Below, piece by piece: positions 5,455-11,960 of a stretch of 11,960 bases of DNA. Position 1 is the first letter of the stretch. The number at the start of each line of letters is the position of its first letter. The position numbers were made by a program, and so were the translations under genes. The notes beneath the pieces are model-generated. The model had not been told where the DNA came from, made no database searches, and was given only the letters and a program-made list of their open reading frames with translations. This DNA is from CAYOEZ01 sp964402955 (lineage in GTDB: Bacteria; Chloroflexota; DTOL01; DAOUCN01): contig CAYOEZ010000153.1 in NCBI GenBank assembly GCA_964402955.1, positions 1-11,960 on the forward strand. Reading direction: 5' to 3'.

Positions 5455-6129
5455 ATGGACAGCGGCCAAGTGGCATCTCTGGCCCCAAACGTCAAGCTGG
5501 TTGGCCTGTGGGTTGCAGCCATTCTAACCCTGATGGTCTATAGCCATCTGGTCAAAGACAATCCCCTCTCGCGTCTCGCCGAGCACCTCTTTGTCGGGAC
5601 GGCAGTGGGGTACGCCGTCGTGTTGGCCTACTATAACGTCTTGTGGCCAAAGCTGATTCGCCCCCTGGCCAACGATCCCCAGAGCAATCTCGTGCTGCTA
5701 ATTCCTGCGCTCCTGGCCGTGCTGCTGCTACTACGGCCAATCGCCCCACTGCGCGCCCTGGCGTCGTTGCCGCTGGCCGTCATCGTGGGTGTGGGCGCTG
5801 CCCTGGCCGTCGCCGGAGCCGTCGCAGGCTCACTTCTGCCGCAAGTCAGCGCGACCATGCTGTCGCTCGACCCGGGGCAGCCGCGCAGCGTGTTCATTAA
5901 CAATCTGATCATTATCGTCGGCGTCGTGAGCACGATCCTTTATTTCTTCTTCACGGCAAAGCAGAAGAGCCTGCCCGGAGCCGGCCTGCGCATCGCCTCG
6001 ACGATTGGCAAATGGACGATGATCCTGGCCTTTGGCGCCGTTTTCGCCACAACCGTGACGGCGCGCCTGGCGCTGCTTGTCGGCCGCGCCCAATTCCTCC
6101 TGGGCGACTGGCTGGGGCTGATCAAGTGA
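5455..6129 (+). CDS. Six-helix integral membrane protein of unknown function
   Basis: A 224-residue hydrophobic protein. ATG 5455 is chosen because GGAGGT (5442-5447) lies 7 nt upstream; ATG 5440 would overlap this site. About six transmembrane helices can be drawn (roughly residues 13-31, 43-62, 76-92, 98-120, 137-158 and 173-200). Short polar loops include a conserved-looking HLVKDNPLSRLAEHLFVG between helices 1 and 2 and LDPGQPRSVFINN before helix 5. I do not recognise an enzymatic motif. The stop codon overlaps the GTG of the glycosyltransferase (GTGA, 6126-6129), so the two are translationally coupled and probably work in the same membrane process. A helper, scaffold or channel for glycan assembly is possible but unproven. 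It is transcribed from the strong promoter at 5382-5410. Confidence 0.88.
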   Translation: MDSGQVASLAPNVKLVGLWVAAILTLMVYSHLVKDNPLSRLAEHLFVGTAVGYAVVLAYYNVLWPKLIRPLANDPQSNLVLLIPALLAVLLLLRPIAPLRALASLPLAVIVGVGAALAVAGAVAGSLLPQVSATMLSLDPGQPRSVFINNLIIIVGVVSTILYFFFTAKQKSLPGAGLRIASTIGKWTMILAFGAVFATTVTARLALLVGRAQFLLGDWLGLIK

Positions 6130-7676
6130 CATCCAGGCGCTTCCTGGTGCGATTGGGCGTAGCGTATTGCGTTGTCGTTGTGCTCATTGTACTGGCTATC
6201 GGCCCCTATTTCAGCGTGGGCTGGGATGCACAGATTTTCGCCGGCGTTGGTCGCGCCGTTATCAGCGGCAGCCCTTTTGACCTGTACCAGGCGTCACGCC
6301 AGGTCTGGGGCGACTGGGGCTTCCCTTACCCACCGCTCTATCCGCACTTGCTGGCCCCGTTTGTCGCCATCTCGGTGCTGTTCCCTCCTGTGCCAGACTG
6401 GATCATGGTGCGCGTCGTTCCCGTGCTGTTCGATCTGGCGTTGGCAGTCTTGCTCTATGTGCTGATTATGCGCCGCAAGCACGACGATGCTCTGGCCCGT
6501 TTGGCTGCTGCGCTCTGGCTGTTTAACCCGTTGACCCTGTACCAGACCGCCATCCAGGCTCATCAGGAGTCGACATGGCTGGTCTGCGTGGTTGCGGCCT
6601 ACGCGCTGATCGAATCGGGCCGGCAAGCGCGCCCACGCCAGGCGGGGATTGCGGCATGGCTCAGAGCCGGTCTGTTTCTGCCCGCTCTACTCATGGCCTA
6701 CGCCGTCACTTTCAAGCAGAGCGCGATCTTGTTCTACATTCCTTATGTCATGTATGTCCTGCTCGATGCTAAGTTACGCTGGACCAGGCTAGCTGTGGCC
6801 GGCGTCCTGTTTGGCCTTGTCTTCGGCGGGTTGTCGCTGCCCTATTTCTTGCACTCGCCGGACTACTTCTATTTGGTCTATGTCGACGTCTCCAACATGC
6901 CGGTGCAGACGCAATCGGCTCTGGTCTGGCTGCTTGGACTCAGCCGCTATCTCATTGATCAGACCAACAGCACTTTTTTCCTGCTCAAGAGTAACACAAC
7001 GATCGTATTGCTCCTGGCGATCGCCATGTCGTTCTTCGCATTGCAACGCGATCGCGACATGGTGCGCGTGGGGCTGCTTGTGGCGTTGCTCTTCTTCTTG
7101 ACATCCAAGAAGGTCATGGGCTATCATTACGTGTTGCTCCTCCCATTCTTGCTCCTGTATGCAATCCCTGGTCGACGCTTCGACCTGATCGGTCTGGCCA
7201 TGTTGGCGGCAAGCTGGATCATCGTCTCGCCCTATTTTGCGCCCTGGGCCAGCCCGGGCCGCCTGCCCTTGTACGCCGCCATCGCTACACCGAACACGCT
7301 GTTCTGGTTATGGCTCTTCGTCCATGTGTGGAGGCGGAGGCCATCGCTGCGTATCGGTTCGCTCGACGTCAGCGCAAGGTTGGCTGACGGTAGCGCCGTC
7401 GTCTTGTCTATCTGCATCGTCACTGTCGGTATGATTGCGTCGTGTCTGGTGCAACCCTGGGGCGACTACGCCCCTCTTGCCCAGACCACTCTTCTGCTGG
7501 CGGTGCTCGCCATTTCTTTGCTCTTTGCCATGCCGGTTGCCCGTCGCCTGTGGGACGCGCCTGTGCGGCTGTCCGCAGCGCATATAGCCCTGGCCGTTTT
7601 GCTCGTTCCCGTCTATTTCGCCGCTTTCGCTCTCACAACCGAGAGCACGCGCATCATCGAAAATCTATTGCACTGA
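6126..7676 (+). CDS. GT-C-fold polyprenol-dependent glycosyltransferase (GT87/DUF2029-like)
   Basis: A 516-residue polytopic membrane protein with roughly ten to twelve helices. The start is the GTG at 6126, overlapping the preceding TGA; it gives VTSRRFLVRLG before helix 1, a good basic inside anchor. An open extension back to 6012 only shadows the upstream gene. The first outer loop carries VGWDAQIFAG, with Asp34 in the place of the catalytic carboxylate of GT-C enzymes. It is followed by FPYPPLYPHLLAPF, ALWLFNPLTLYQTAIQAHQE and TFKQSAILFYIPY, the pattern of GT87/DUF2029 mannosyltransferase-like proteins. Such enzymes take a sugar from a polyprenyl phosphate donor on the outer membrane face. 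Donor and acceptor are not deducible. The GT2 enzyme encoded from 8239 could supply the lipid-linked sugar. The family match rests on topology and motifs rather than full alignment. Confidence 0.8.
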   Translation: MTSRRFLVRLGVAYCVVVVLIVLAIGPYFSVGWDAQIFAGVGRAVISGSPFDLYQASRQVWGDWGFPYPPLYPHLLAPFVAISVLFPPVPDWIMVRVVPVLFDLALAVLLYVLIMRRKHDDALARLAAALWLFNPLTLYQTAIQAHQESTWLVCVVAAYALIESGRQARPRQAGIAAWLRAGLFLPALLMAYAVTFKQSAILFYIPYVMYVLLDAKLRWTRLAVAGVLFGLVFGGLSLPYFLHSPDYFYLVYVDVSNMPVQTQSALVWLLGLSRYLIDQTNSTFFLLKSNTTIVLLLAIAMSFFALQRDRDMVRVGLLVALLFFLTSKKVMGYHYVLLLPFLLLYAIPGRRFDLIGLAMLAASWIIVSPYFAPWASPGRLPLYAAIATPNTLFWLWLFVHVWRRRPSLRIGSLDVSARLADGSAVVLSICIVTVGMIASCLVQPWGDYAPLAQTTLLLAVLAISLLFAMPVARRLWDAPVRLSAAHIALAVLLVPVYFAAFALTTESTRIIENLLH

Positions 7677-7703
7677 ACGAAACGGTTCACGGTTATGATG
7701 CGG

Positions 7704-7798
7704 ACGTAGGGGCGCTGCTTGCTGCGCCAAACCTGCGTTATCTAGACGCCACAAACGGGCGCAGCAAGCAGCGCCCCTACGTAGATGGCGTCTAGATA
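7704..7798. repeat. Two interleaved perfect inverted repeats (REP/BIME-like element)
   Basis: Repeat A is 25 bp: 7704-7728 and its exact reverse complement 7758-7782, built on GTAGGGGCGC with the GTAG head facing outwards. Repeat B is 13 bp: TATCTAGACGCCA (7739-7751) and TGGCGTCTAGATA (7786-7798). The order is A-B-A'-B', so the two stems cannot both form as simple hairpins. Similar GTAGGGGCG palindromes are dispersed in Chloroflexota genomes. The element occupies the 193-bp gap between the GT-C gene and the flippase gene, and the A stem could also end transcription. No other gene is seen in this gap. Confidence 0.9.
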
Positions 7799-7869
7799 CA
7801 AGACAACTCTGAACAGATACCGCTGAACTTGTCGCTCACTACCCACAGGGGCGACACACCAGGAGCGTC

Positions 7870-8238
7870 ATGCGCCAGCTACCGTTGATCTTGCTCAGCG
7901 TACTGCTCAACGCAGCCGCACAACTGCTGCTCAAACAGGGCATGCTGCGCATCGGCAGCTTCGCTCTCGACACGGCGACGCTGTCGGCCATTGCGCCCCG
8001 CATCGCCGTCAATCCGTGGGTGTGGGGCGGGCTACTCTCGTACGTGGTCAGCGTGGCGGTGTGGCTCATTGTTCTCTCGCGCGTCGACGTCAGCTACGCC
8101 TACCCAATGGTTGGGATGGGCTATGTCTTTGCCACCATGGTCGCTTGGGCCGCGTTCCACGAAAACGTGTCGCTCACGCGTCTGCTGGGCATTGCGGTTG
8201 TCTGCGCCGGCGTCTACATCATCGCCAGGACGGGTTAG
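7870..8238 (+). CDS. Small EamA/SMR-type membrane protein (ArnE-like flippase subunit)
   Basis: A 122-residue protein with four predicted helices (about residues 4-22, 50-70, 77-95 and 100-118), the size and layout of SMR/EamA half-transporters. AGGAG (7861-7865) precedes ATG 7870 by four bases. NAAAQLLLKQGM in helix 1 and YAYPMVGMGYVFATMVAW in helix 3 are typical of the ArnE/ArnF-like group, which flips undecaprenyl-phosphate-aminoarabinose across the inner membrane as a dimer. The drug-transport glutamate of EmrE helix 1 is not seen, which fits a lipid-sugar rather than a drug role. The stop codon abuts the ATG of the GT2 gene (8239) with no gap, implying coupled synthesis. Flipping the GT2 product is the best hypothesis. 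As only one small subunit is present, it would act as a homodimer or with a partner encoded elsewhere. Confidence 0.82.
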   Translation: MRQLPLILLSVLLNAAAQLLLKQGMLRIGSFALDTATLSAIAPRIAVNPWVWGGLLSYVVSVAVWLIVLSRVDVSYAYPMVGMGYVFATMVAWAAFHENVSLTRLLGIAVVCAGVYIIARTG

Positions 8239-8970
8239 ATGACGATATCTGAGCCACTTTTGTCGCTCTGCGCGCCGGCCTACAATGAAGCCGAAGGGCT
8301 TGCCCGTGTCATCACGGCGTGGCAAGACACTCTCACGCGCCTGGGTGTGGCGGCAGAGATCGTTATCACGAACGATGGCTCGACCGACGACACACTGCGA
8401 ATTCTGCGGCAGTTACAGCAGCAGTATGCCAACCTGGTTGTGATTGATCAGCAGCCTAATGCGGGCTACGGGCGGGCCATGGCCAATGCCATTGCCCATG
8501 CGCGCGGCCAGCAGGTTCTGACGCTCGACTCCGACGGCCAGTTTGATCCGGGAGAGTACCCGCGCCTCCTGGCCAAACTGAACGAAGGCTACGATGTTGT
8601 CACCGGCTATCGCCTGCGCAAGCAAGATAAGCCGGCCCGTGTCATTGCTGACCGTGCGCTCAATCTGCTTGTCCGTCTCATGTTTGGCCTGTCGTTGCGC
8701 GATACGAACTGTGCGCTCAAGCTGCTGCGCGGCGACGTTGCGCGTGCTCTGCCCATCGAAGCGCGCGGTTTCCCGACGCCAACGGAAATGCTTGTCAAGG
8801 CGCGCGGGCTGGGCTACAGGATCGGTGAGCTGGGCATAACGCACTACCCGCGCCTGGCTGGTCAGTCCAAGCTCAAGGTTGTCCGCACCGGCTGGCACTT
8901 TGTGCTGTTCTTGCTCTATCTGAAGCTCAAAGTCACGCTCTTCCGCTGGCGTGTGATCAATTCGTTGTGA
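8239..8970 (+). CDS. Family 2 glycosyltransferase (polyprenyl-phosphate sugar synthase-like)
   Basis: A 243-residue cytoplasmic GT-A-fold enzyme. Visible motifs are LCAPAYNEAEGL (residues 10-21), ITNDGSTDDT with Asp46 for nucleotide binding, NAGYGRAMANAIAHARG (74-90), the metal-binding DSDGQF (Asp97-x-Asp99) and a C-terminal YRIGELGITHYPRLAGQSKL segment. This matches the DPM1/ArnC-like branch that transfers a sugar from an NDP-sugar to polyprenyl phosphate. The C terminus (WHFVLFLLYLKLKV) is hydrophobic and amphipathic and may touch the membrane, but the long membrane pair of ArnC is missing. ATG 8239 directly follows the TAG of the flippase-like gene. The sugar is unknown; the adjacent epimerase may supply it. 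Confidence 0.92.
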   Translation: MTISEPLLSLCAPAYNEAEGLARVITAWQDTLTRLGVAAEIVITNDGSTDDTLRILRQLQQQYANLVVIDQQPNAGYGRAMANAIAHARGQQVLTLDSDGQFDPGEYPRLLAKLNEGYDVVTGYRLRKQDKPARVIADRALNLLVRLMFGLSLRDTNCALKLLRGDVARALPIEARGFPTPTEMLVKARGLGYRIGELGITHYPRLAGQSKLKVVRTGWHFVLFLLYLKLKVTLFRWRVINSL

Positions 8971-9003
8971 GCCAACGCCGCACAGGCGGAAAGGTATATC
9001 GAT

Positions 9004-9933
9004 ATGGAATGCAGAACAGCGCTCGTCACCGGCGGAGCCGGATTCATCGGCAGCCATCTTGTGCGCGCCCTGCTGGCACGCGGGATGGTTGTGGTCGTGC
9101 TCGATGATCTATCGATGGGTCGCCGGGAAAACGTCCCTGCCGACGCCCAATTCGTGGAAGGAAGTATTCTCGACGGCGATCTCGTTCGCAAATCCCTGGC
9201 CGCGGTCGACATTGTCTACCACCTGGCCGCACGCGTGAGCATTCGCGGCTCGATGGATCGCTTTATCGAAGATGCGCAGAGCAACGTCATGGGCACGCTC
9301 TCGGTCCTACAGGCGTCCGCCCGTAGTTCTGTGCGCAAGTTTGTGCTGGCGTCATCCATGGCTGTCTACAGCGACGCCACGTCGCCTGCTCCGCTTGCCG
9401 AAACCTACGCCACGGAGCCGATCTCACCCTATGGCGTCAGCAAGCTGGCGAGCGAGAAGTACGCGCGGCTCATTTGCTCCGCAGCCGGCGTAGAACAGGT
9501 TAGTCTGCGCTTCTTCAACACCTACGGCCCCGGCCAGAGCCTGACTCCCTATGTGGGCGTGATGACCATCTTCATCAACCGTCTCTTGAATGGCCAATCG
9601 CCTGTCATTTTCGGCGACGGTGAGCAGTGCCGCGACTTCACCTACGTCGGCGACATTGTTGCGGCCAATCTGCTCGCCATGGACGCCTCAACGCGCGGCC
9701 AGGTCATCAACGTTGGGTCGGGCCGCGGAACGACGGTCAACGAGTTGGCTGCGATGCTGTGCCAGCGCATCGATCCGCAGATCACGCCCGAATATCAAGC
9801 CGTCCAGCCCGGCGAGCTGCGCAATTCTGTCGCCGACATCACCAGGGCACGCACGATTCTCAATTACGTGCCACAGGGACACCTGGAGGCGCAACTGGAT
9901 GACATCATCTCCTGGAACGCCACCCGCCGCTGA
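9004..9933 (+). CDS. NAD-dependent epimerase/dehydratase (extended SDR, nucleotide-sugar type)
   Basis: A 309-residue extended short-chain dehydrogenase, normal length for GalE/RmlB-like enzymes. The Rossmann motif GGAGFIGSH is at residues 10-18, and Asp34-Asp35 at the end of beta-2 favours NAD over NADP. YHLAA lies at 72-76. The catalytic set is Ser117-Ser118 (SSMAVYS) with Tyr143-x3-Lys147 (YGVSK). RFFNTYGPGQ and DFTYVGDIV are classic nucleotide-sugar epimerase/dehydratase features. GAAAGG lies 8 nt before ATG 9004, and the gene is 33 nt after the GT2 gene. It probably makes the NDP-sugar used by GT2; the exact reaction (4-epimerisation or dehydration) cannot be read from the motifs. It overlaps the next gene by 35 nt. 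Confidence 0.92.
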   Translation: MECRTALVTGGAGFIGSHLVRALLARGMVVVVLDDLSMGRRENVPADAQFVEGSILDGDLVRKSLAAVDIVYHLAARVSIRGSMDRFIEDAQSNVMGTLSVLQASARSSVRKFVLASSMAVYSDATSPAPLAETYATEPISPYGVSKLASEKYARLICSAAGVEQVSLRFFNTYGPGQSLTPYVGVMTIFINRLLNGQSPVIFGDGEQCRDFTYVGDIVAANLLAMDASTRGQVINVGSGRGTTVNELAAMLCQRIDPQITPEYQAVQPGELRNSVADITRARTILNYVPQGHLEAQLDDIISWNATRR

Positions 9934-11680
9934 CCCGACCGTTGTCCTGACAGCGGATATCGGCAGCGCACGCACCAAGGTCTCTCTCTTTAGCAGCACG
10001 CCGGAGAGCGGATGGAAACGTCGCGGTTCCGCCGAGGCGCTCACCACAACCCAGGCGCCGCGTGAGGGCGTCATGGGCGGCCTCAACACGGCCGCTCATG
10101 AGTTGGAGATCAACACCTGCCGGCGCATCATCGCCAAGACTGGCGGACTGCTGATCGGCGATGAGCCGCGCCGTGGCGCCGACGCGCTGGTTGCCAGCAG
10201 CAGCGCCGCGCTGCCCTTGCGACTGATTACCCTGGCGACCACCGCGCAACGCTCCGGCCTGTGGGCAGATGTTGCCAGCCATTGGTCGATCACGCAGGTC
10301 ATTGACCGCGCTGTTCTCGACGCGGGCAACGATGACGGCCAGCAACGGCGCTGGACGGATGCGTCGCACCACTACGGCTGGGACGATGTAGCCGCCAAGA
10401 TTCGTCTGCTGGCGCCAGATGCAGTTCTGCTGACCGGCGGATACGATGGCGGCGCAGTGGCGCCCGTGATCGAGATCGTCCAGGCGCTGGCCGGTCTGCG
10501 TGCGCCGGGCAGCCCCCCGCTCACAGTCGTCTTTGCCGGCAACCAGGCCGCCGTCCCTCATTTGGTGAGACTACTGGCCGGCCGCGCCGACCTGCGTGTA
10601 GTCGATAACGTCCTGCCGCAGGCAGACGTAGCCCGACCTGCCGCGGCGGGCGAGGCGCTTGACGAGCTCTACTGCGAGCGCAAACTGGGCGCACTGACCG
10701 GGTTCGGCGCCGTTTCTAGCTTGCTGGCGGCGCCTGTCCTTTCCTCAGCGCGCGCGCTCAGTATCGTGTGGAACATGCTGGCCGGATTGTGGCAACAGCC
10801 AGTGCTGGGCGTGGACATTGGCGCAACGACCACGATCGCAGCGATGGCAGGCACGCCTGCGGGGCGCGTACGCGTCCAGTCCGATCTTGGCGTCAACGTG
10901 GGCTGGGACAACCCGTTGCATCTCATCGAGACGCCGGCGCTGGCACGTTGGCTGCCTGTTCCGCAGAGCAGGATAGAGATTCAGACACGTCTGGCGGCAC
11001 AGCGCAATCCGCTCGCTATCCCACAAAGCCCCGACGCCTTGCTCTTCCAGGAGGCGCTCGTGCGCGAGGCCTGGCGCATGGCGCTCCGTCCCGCATCCGC
11101 CGATGCACTGCTCACCCTGTCGCCATCGCCCGTCCCGCTCAATATCGTTGCCAGCGGAGGCGTCGTCTCGCACTCGCCCAGTCTGTGGCGGATTGCGCTC
11201 ATGATGCTGGATTCGGCCGAGCCGGCAGGCCTCGCCAATCTGTGGATCGACCGGGCCGGCATTCTGCCGCAGATCGGCGCGCTCGCTGCCATCAACCGCG
11301 ATGCAGCACTGTCAATCCTGAAGAACGAGGCGCTCGACAGGCTTGGCCTTGCCGTCTGCCTGTCTGGCTCGACCGATGCAGGGAGCAAAGCGGCAGACAT
11401 CGAGCTGCGCCTGGAGGACGGCTCGACCCGGCGTACGCTGGCTGCCTGGGGATCAGTTCACGTCGTCCACACGGCCGGCCTTGGTGTGGTCACTGTGACC
11501 ATACGCCCTGTGCGCAACGTCTATATTCCCGGGCAAGCGGAGGACAAGCCACTGGTGATGACCATCGCCAATTGCGAGCTGGGCGTGATTCTCGATTGCC
11601 GCGGCCGCCCGTTGCTCCCGTTGCTCGATGCGGAACACAGCTACCCGCGCATGCGCTCATGGCTTGCCGCCGGAGGCTAG
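9899..11680 (+). CDS. MutL-family (glutamate mutase L-like) ATPase
   Basis: A 593-residue protein of the glutamate mutase MutL family (ASKHA ATPase fold). In clostridia, mutL lies between the two subunit genes of cobalamin-dependent glutamate mutase and is thought to help maintain the enzyme. ATG 9899 is preferred because GGAGG (9885-9889) lies 9 nt upstream and the ATP-binding VVLTADIGSARTKVSLF (Asp20-Gly22, Lys27) follows at once; the longer frame back to 9590 shadows the epimerase. A second nucleotide motif, GVDIGATTT, starts at Asp306 region, and ASGGVVSHSP lies further on, giving the two-lobe pattern. The C terminus (about residues 500-593) is beta-rich. The gene overlaps the epimerase by 35 nt, implying translational coupling. 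No mutase subunit or cobalamin motif is encoded nearby, so the role here is unclear; such stand-alone copies seem frequent in Chloroflexota, from memory. Confidence 0.85.
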   Translation: MTSSPGTPPAADPTVVLTADIGSARTKVSLFSSTPESGWKRRGSAEALTTTQAPREGVMGGLNTAAHELEINTCRRIIAKTGGLLIGDEPRRGADALVASSSAALPLRLITLATTAQRSGLWADVASHWSITQVIDRAVLDAGNDDGQQRRWTDASHHYGWDDVAAKIRLLAPDAVLLTGGYDGGAVAPVIEIVQALAGLRAPGSPPLTVVFAGNQAAVPHLVRLLAGRADLRVVDNVLPQADVARPAAAGEALDELYCERKLGALTGFGAVSSLLAAPVLSSARALSIVWNMLAGLWQQPVLGVDIGATTTIAAMAGTPAGRVRVQSDLGVNVGWDNPLHLIETPALARWLPVPQSRIEIQTRLAAQRNPLAIPQSPDALLFQEALVREAWRMALRPASADALLTLSPSPVPLNIVASGGVVSHSPSLWRIALMMLDSAEPAGLANLWIDRAGILPQIGALAAINRDAALSILKNEALDRLGLAVCLSGSTDAGSKAADIELRLEDGSTRRTLAAWGSVHVVHTAGLGVVTVTIRPVRNVYIPGQAEDKPLVMTIANCELGVILDCRGRPLLPLLDAEHSYPRMRSWLAAGG

Positions 11681-11740
11681 CAGGCTCTCGGGGAGTGTTC
11701 TTTGACGGTGGAGAAGCACGCCATCGGGGATGGCCGAATC

Positions 11741-11768
11741 CGCAGATGGCGCAGATGGACGCAGATGT
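11741..11768. repeat. CGCAGATGG short tandem repeat
   Basis: CGCAGATGG occurs at 11741-11749 and 11750-11758, and CGCAGATGT at 11760-11768. This 9-10-nt periodic motif resembles a dispersed intergenic repeat in Chloroflexota. It lies in the 195-bp stretch between the MutL gene and the IS element, which holds no credible gene; the open frame crossing it is an artefact of the repeat. Confidence 0.75.
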
Positions 11769-11854
11769 GGGAGAACCGAAGATGCCGCAGGTGGGCACGA
11801 CTGTCAGGGACCCGCAAACGCATGCCGTTATAAGCGCTGGCAGGGAGTTTATGG

Positions 11855-11960
11855 TGGACCCCTTTGTCAAGACAGTTATTGGGGCATGTTTAAGATAGAG
11901 TCCTCCCCTTTCTGATAGTAGATTTCCGCTGGCGTATGGTAGCCCAGCGACTGGCGCACT
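11855..11960 (-). mobile_element. End of an IS3-family insertion sequence (cut by the window edge)
   Basis: The sequence TGGACCCCTTTGTCAAGACA at 11855-11874 is a typical terminal inverted repeat of IS3-family elements. The transposase C-terminal codons begin just inside it. The outer boundary lies near 11852-11855. The matching opposite end is outside the window, so target duplication cannot be checked. Confidence 0.75.
11876..11959 (-). CDS. IS3-family transposase, C-terminal fragment (partial)
   Basis: On the minus strand the last 27 codons read VRQSLGYHTPAEIYYQKGED and then SILNMPQ before TAA (11878-11876). The QSLGY-x-TPAE-x-Y motif marks the extreme C terminus of the integrase-core (OrfB) transposase of IS3-family elements, usually preceded by RPH. 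The rest of the gene lies beyond the right edge, so completeness and activity cannot be judged. Confidence 0.82.
   Translation of the reverse strand: MRQSLGYHTPAEIYYQKGEDSILNMPQ

Overview
The window looks like a chromosomal scaffold piece from a GC-rich Chloroflexota bacterium (Anaerolineae-like). That assignment is inferred from content: a lipoprotein with a long Thr-Pro linker, a stand-alone MutL-type ATPase, a UroD-like protein, and intergenic repeats such as CGCAGATGG and GTAGGGGCG. No rRNA or phylogenetic marker is present to confirm it. A run of 100 Ns (4240-4339) marks an assembly gap.

Layout. Positions 1-206 hold a small array of REP-like hairpins. A promoter and 5' leader then lead into a secreted lipoprotein (292-1032), closed by a strong hairpin. 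Four plus-strand genes follow: a DUF2442 protein, a ChbG/YdjC-type carbohydrate deacetylase, a metallo-beta-lactamase-fold hydrolase with its own promoter, and a UroD-family protein. Positions 4153-4635 are a repeat region with a 196-bp unit, palindromes and the gap, directly upstream of a Y1 (IS200/RAYT-type) HUH transposase (4636-5175). A tRNA-Gln(TTG) lies on the minus strand (5276-5349), convergent with the transposase and separated from it by a hairpin.

At about 5360-5410 two well-formed promoters point away from each other and share one -35 box. The minus one serves the tRNA. The plus one serves a six-helix membrane protein translationally coupled to a GT-C glycosyltransferase. A 95-bp intergenic element made of two interleaved perfect inverted repeats (7704-7798) separates these from a tight four-gene set (7870-11680): a small EamA/SMR flippase-like protein, a GT2 glycosyltransferase, an NAD-dependent sugar epimerase and a MutL-family ATPase. 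The right edge enters the end of an IS3-family element on the minus strand.

Working together. The GT-C enzyme, small flippase, GT2 and epimerase have the parts expected of a lipid-linked sugar pathway: make an NDP-sugar, load it onto a polyprenyl phosphate, flip it, and transfer it outside the membrane. MutL is translationally overlapped with the epimerase, but no glutamate mutase subunit is visible. I see no defence system, CRISPR array or phage module. The most unusual signals are the shared -35 divergent promoter, the interleaved inverted repeats, the palindrome-rich repeat beside the Y1 transposase, and the sugar-operon MutL.
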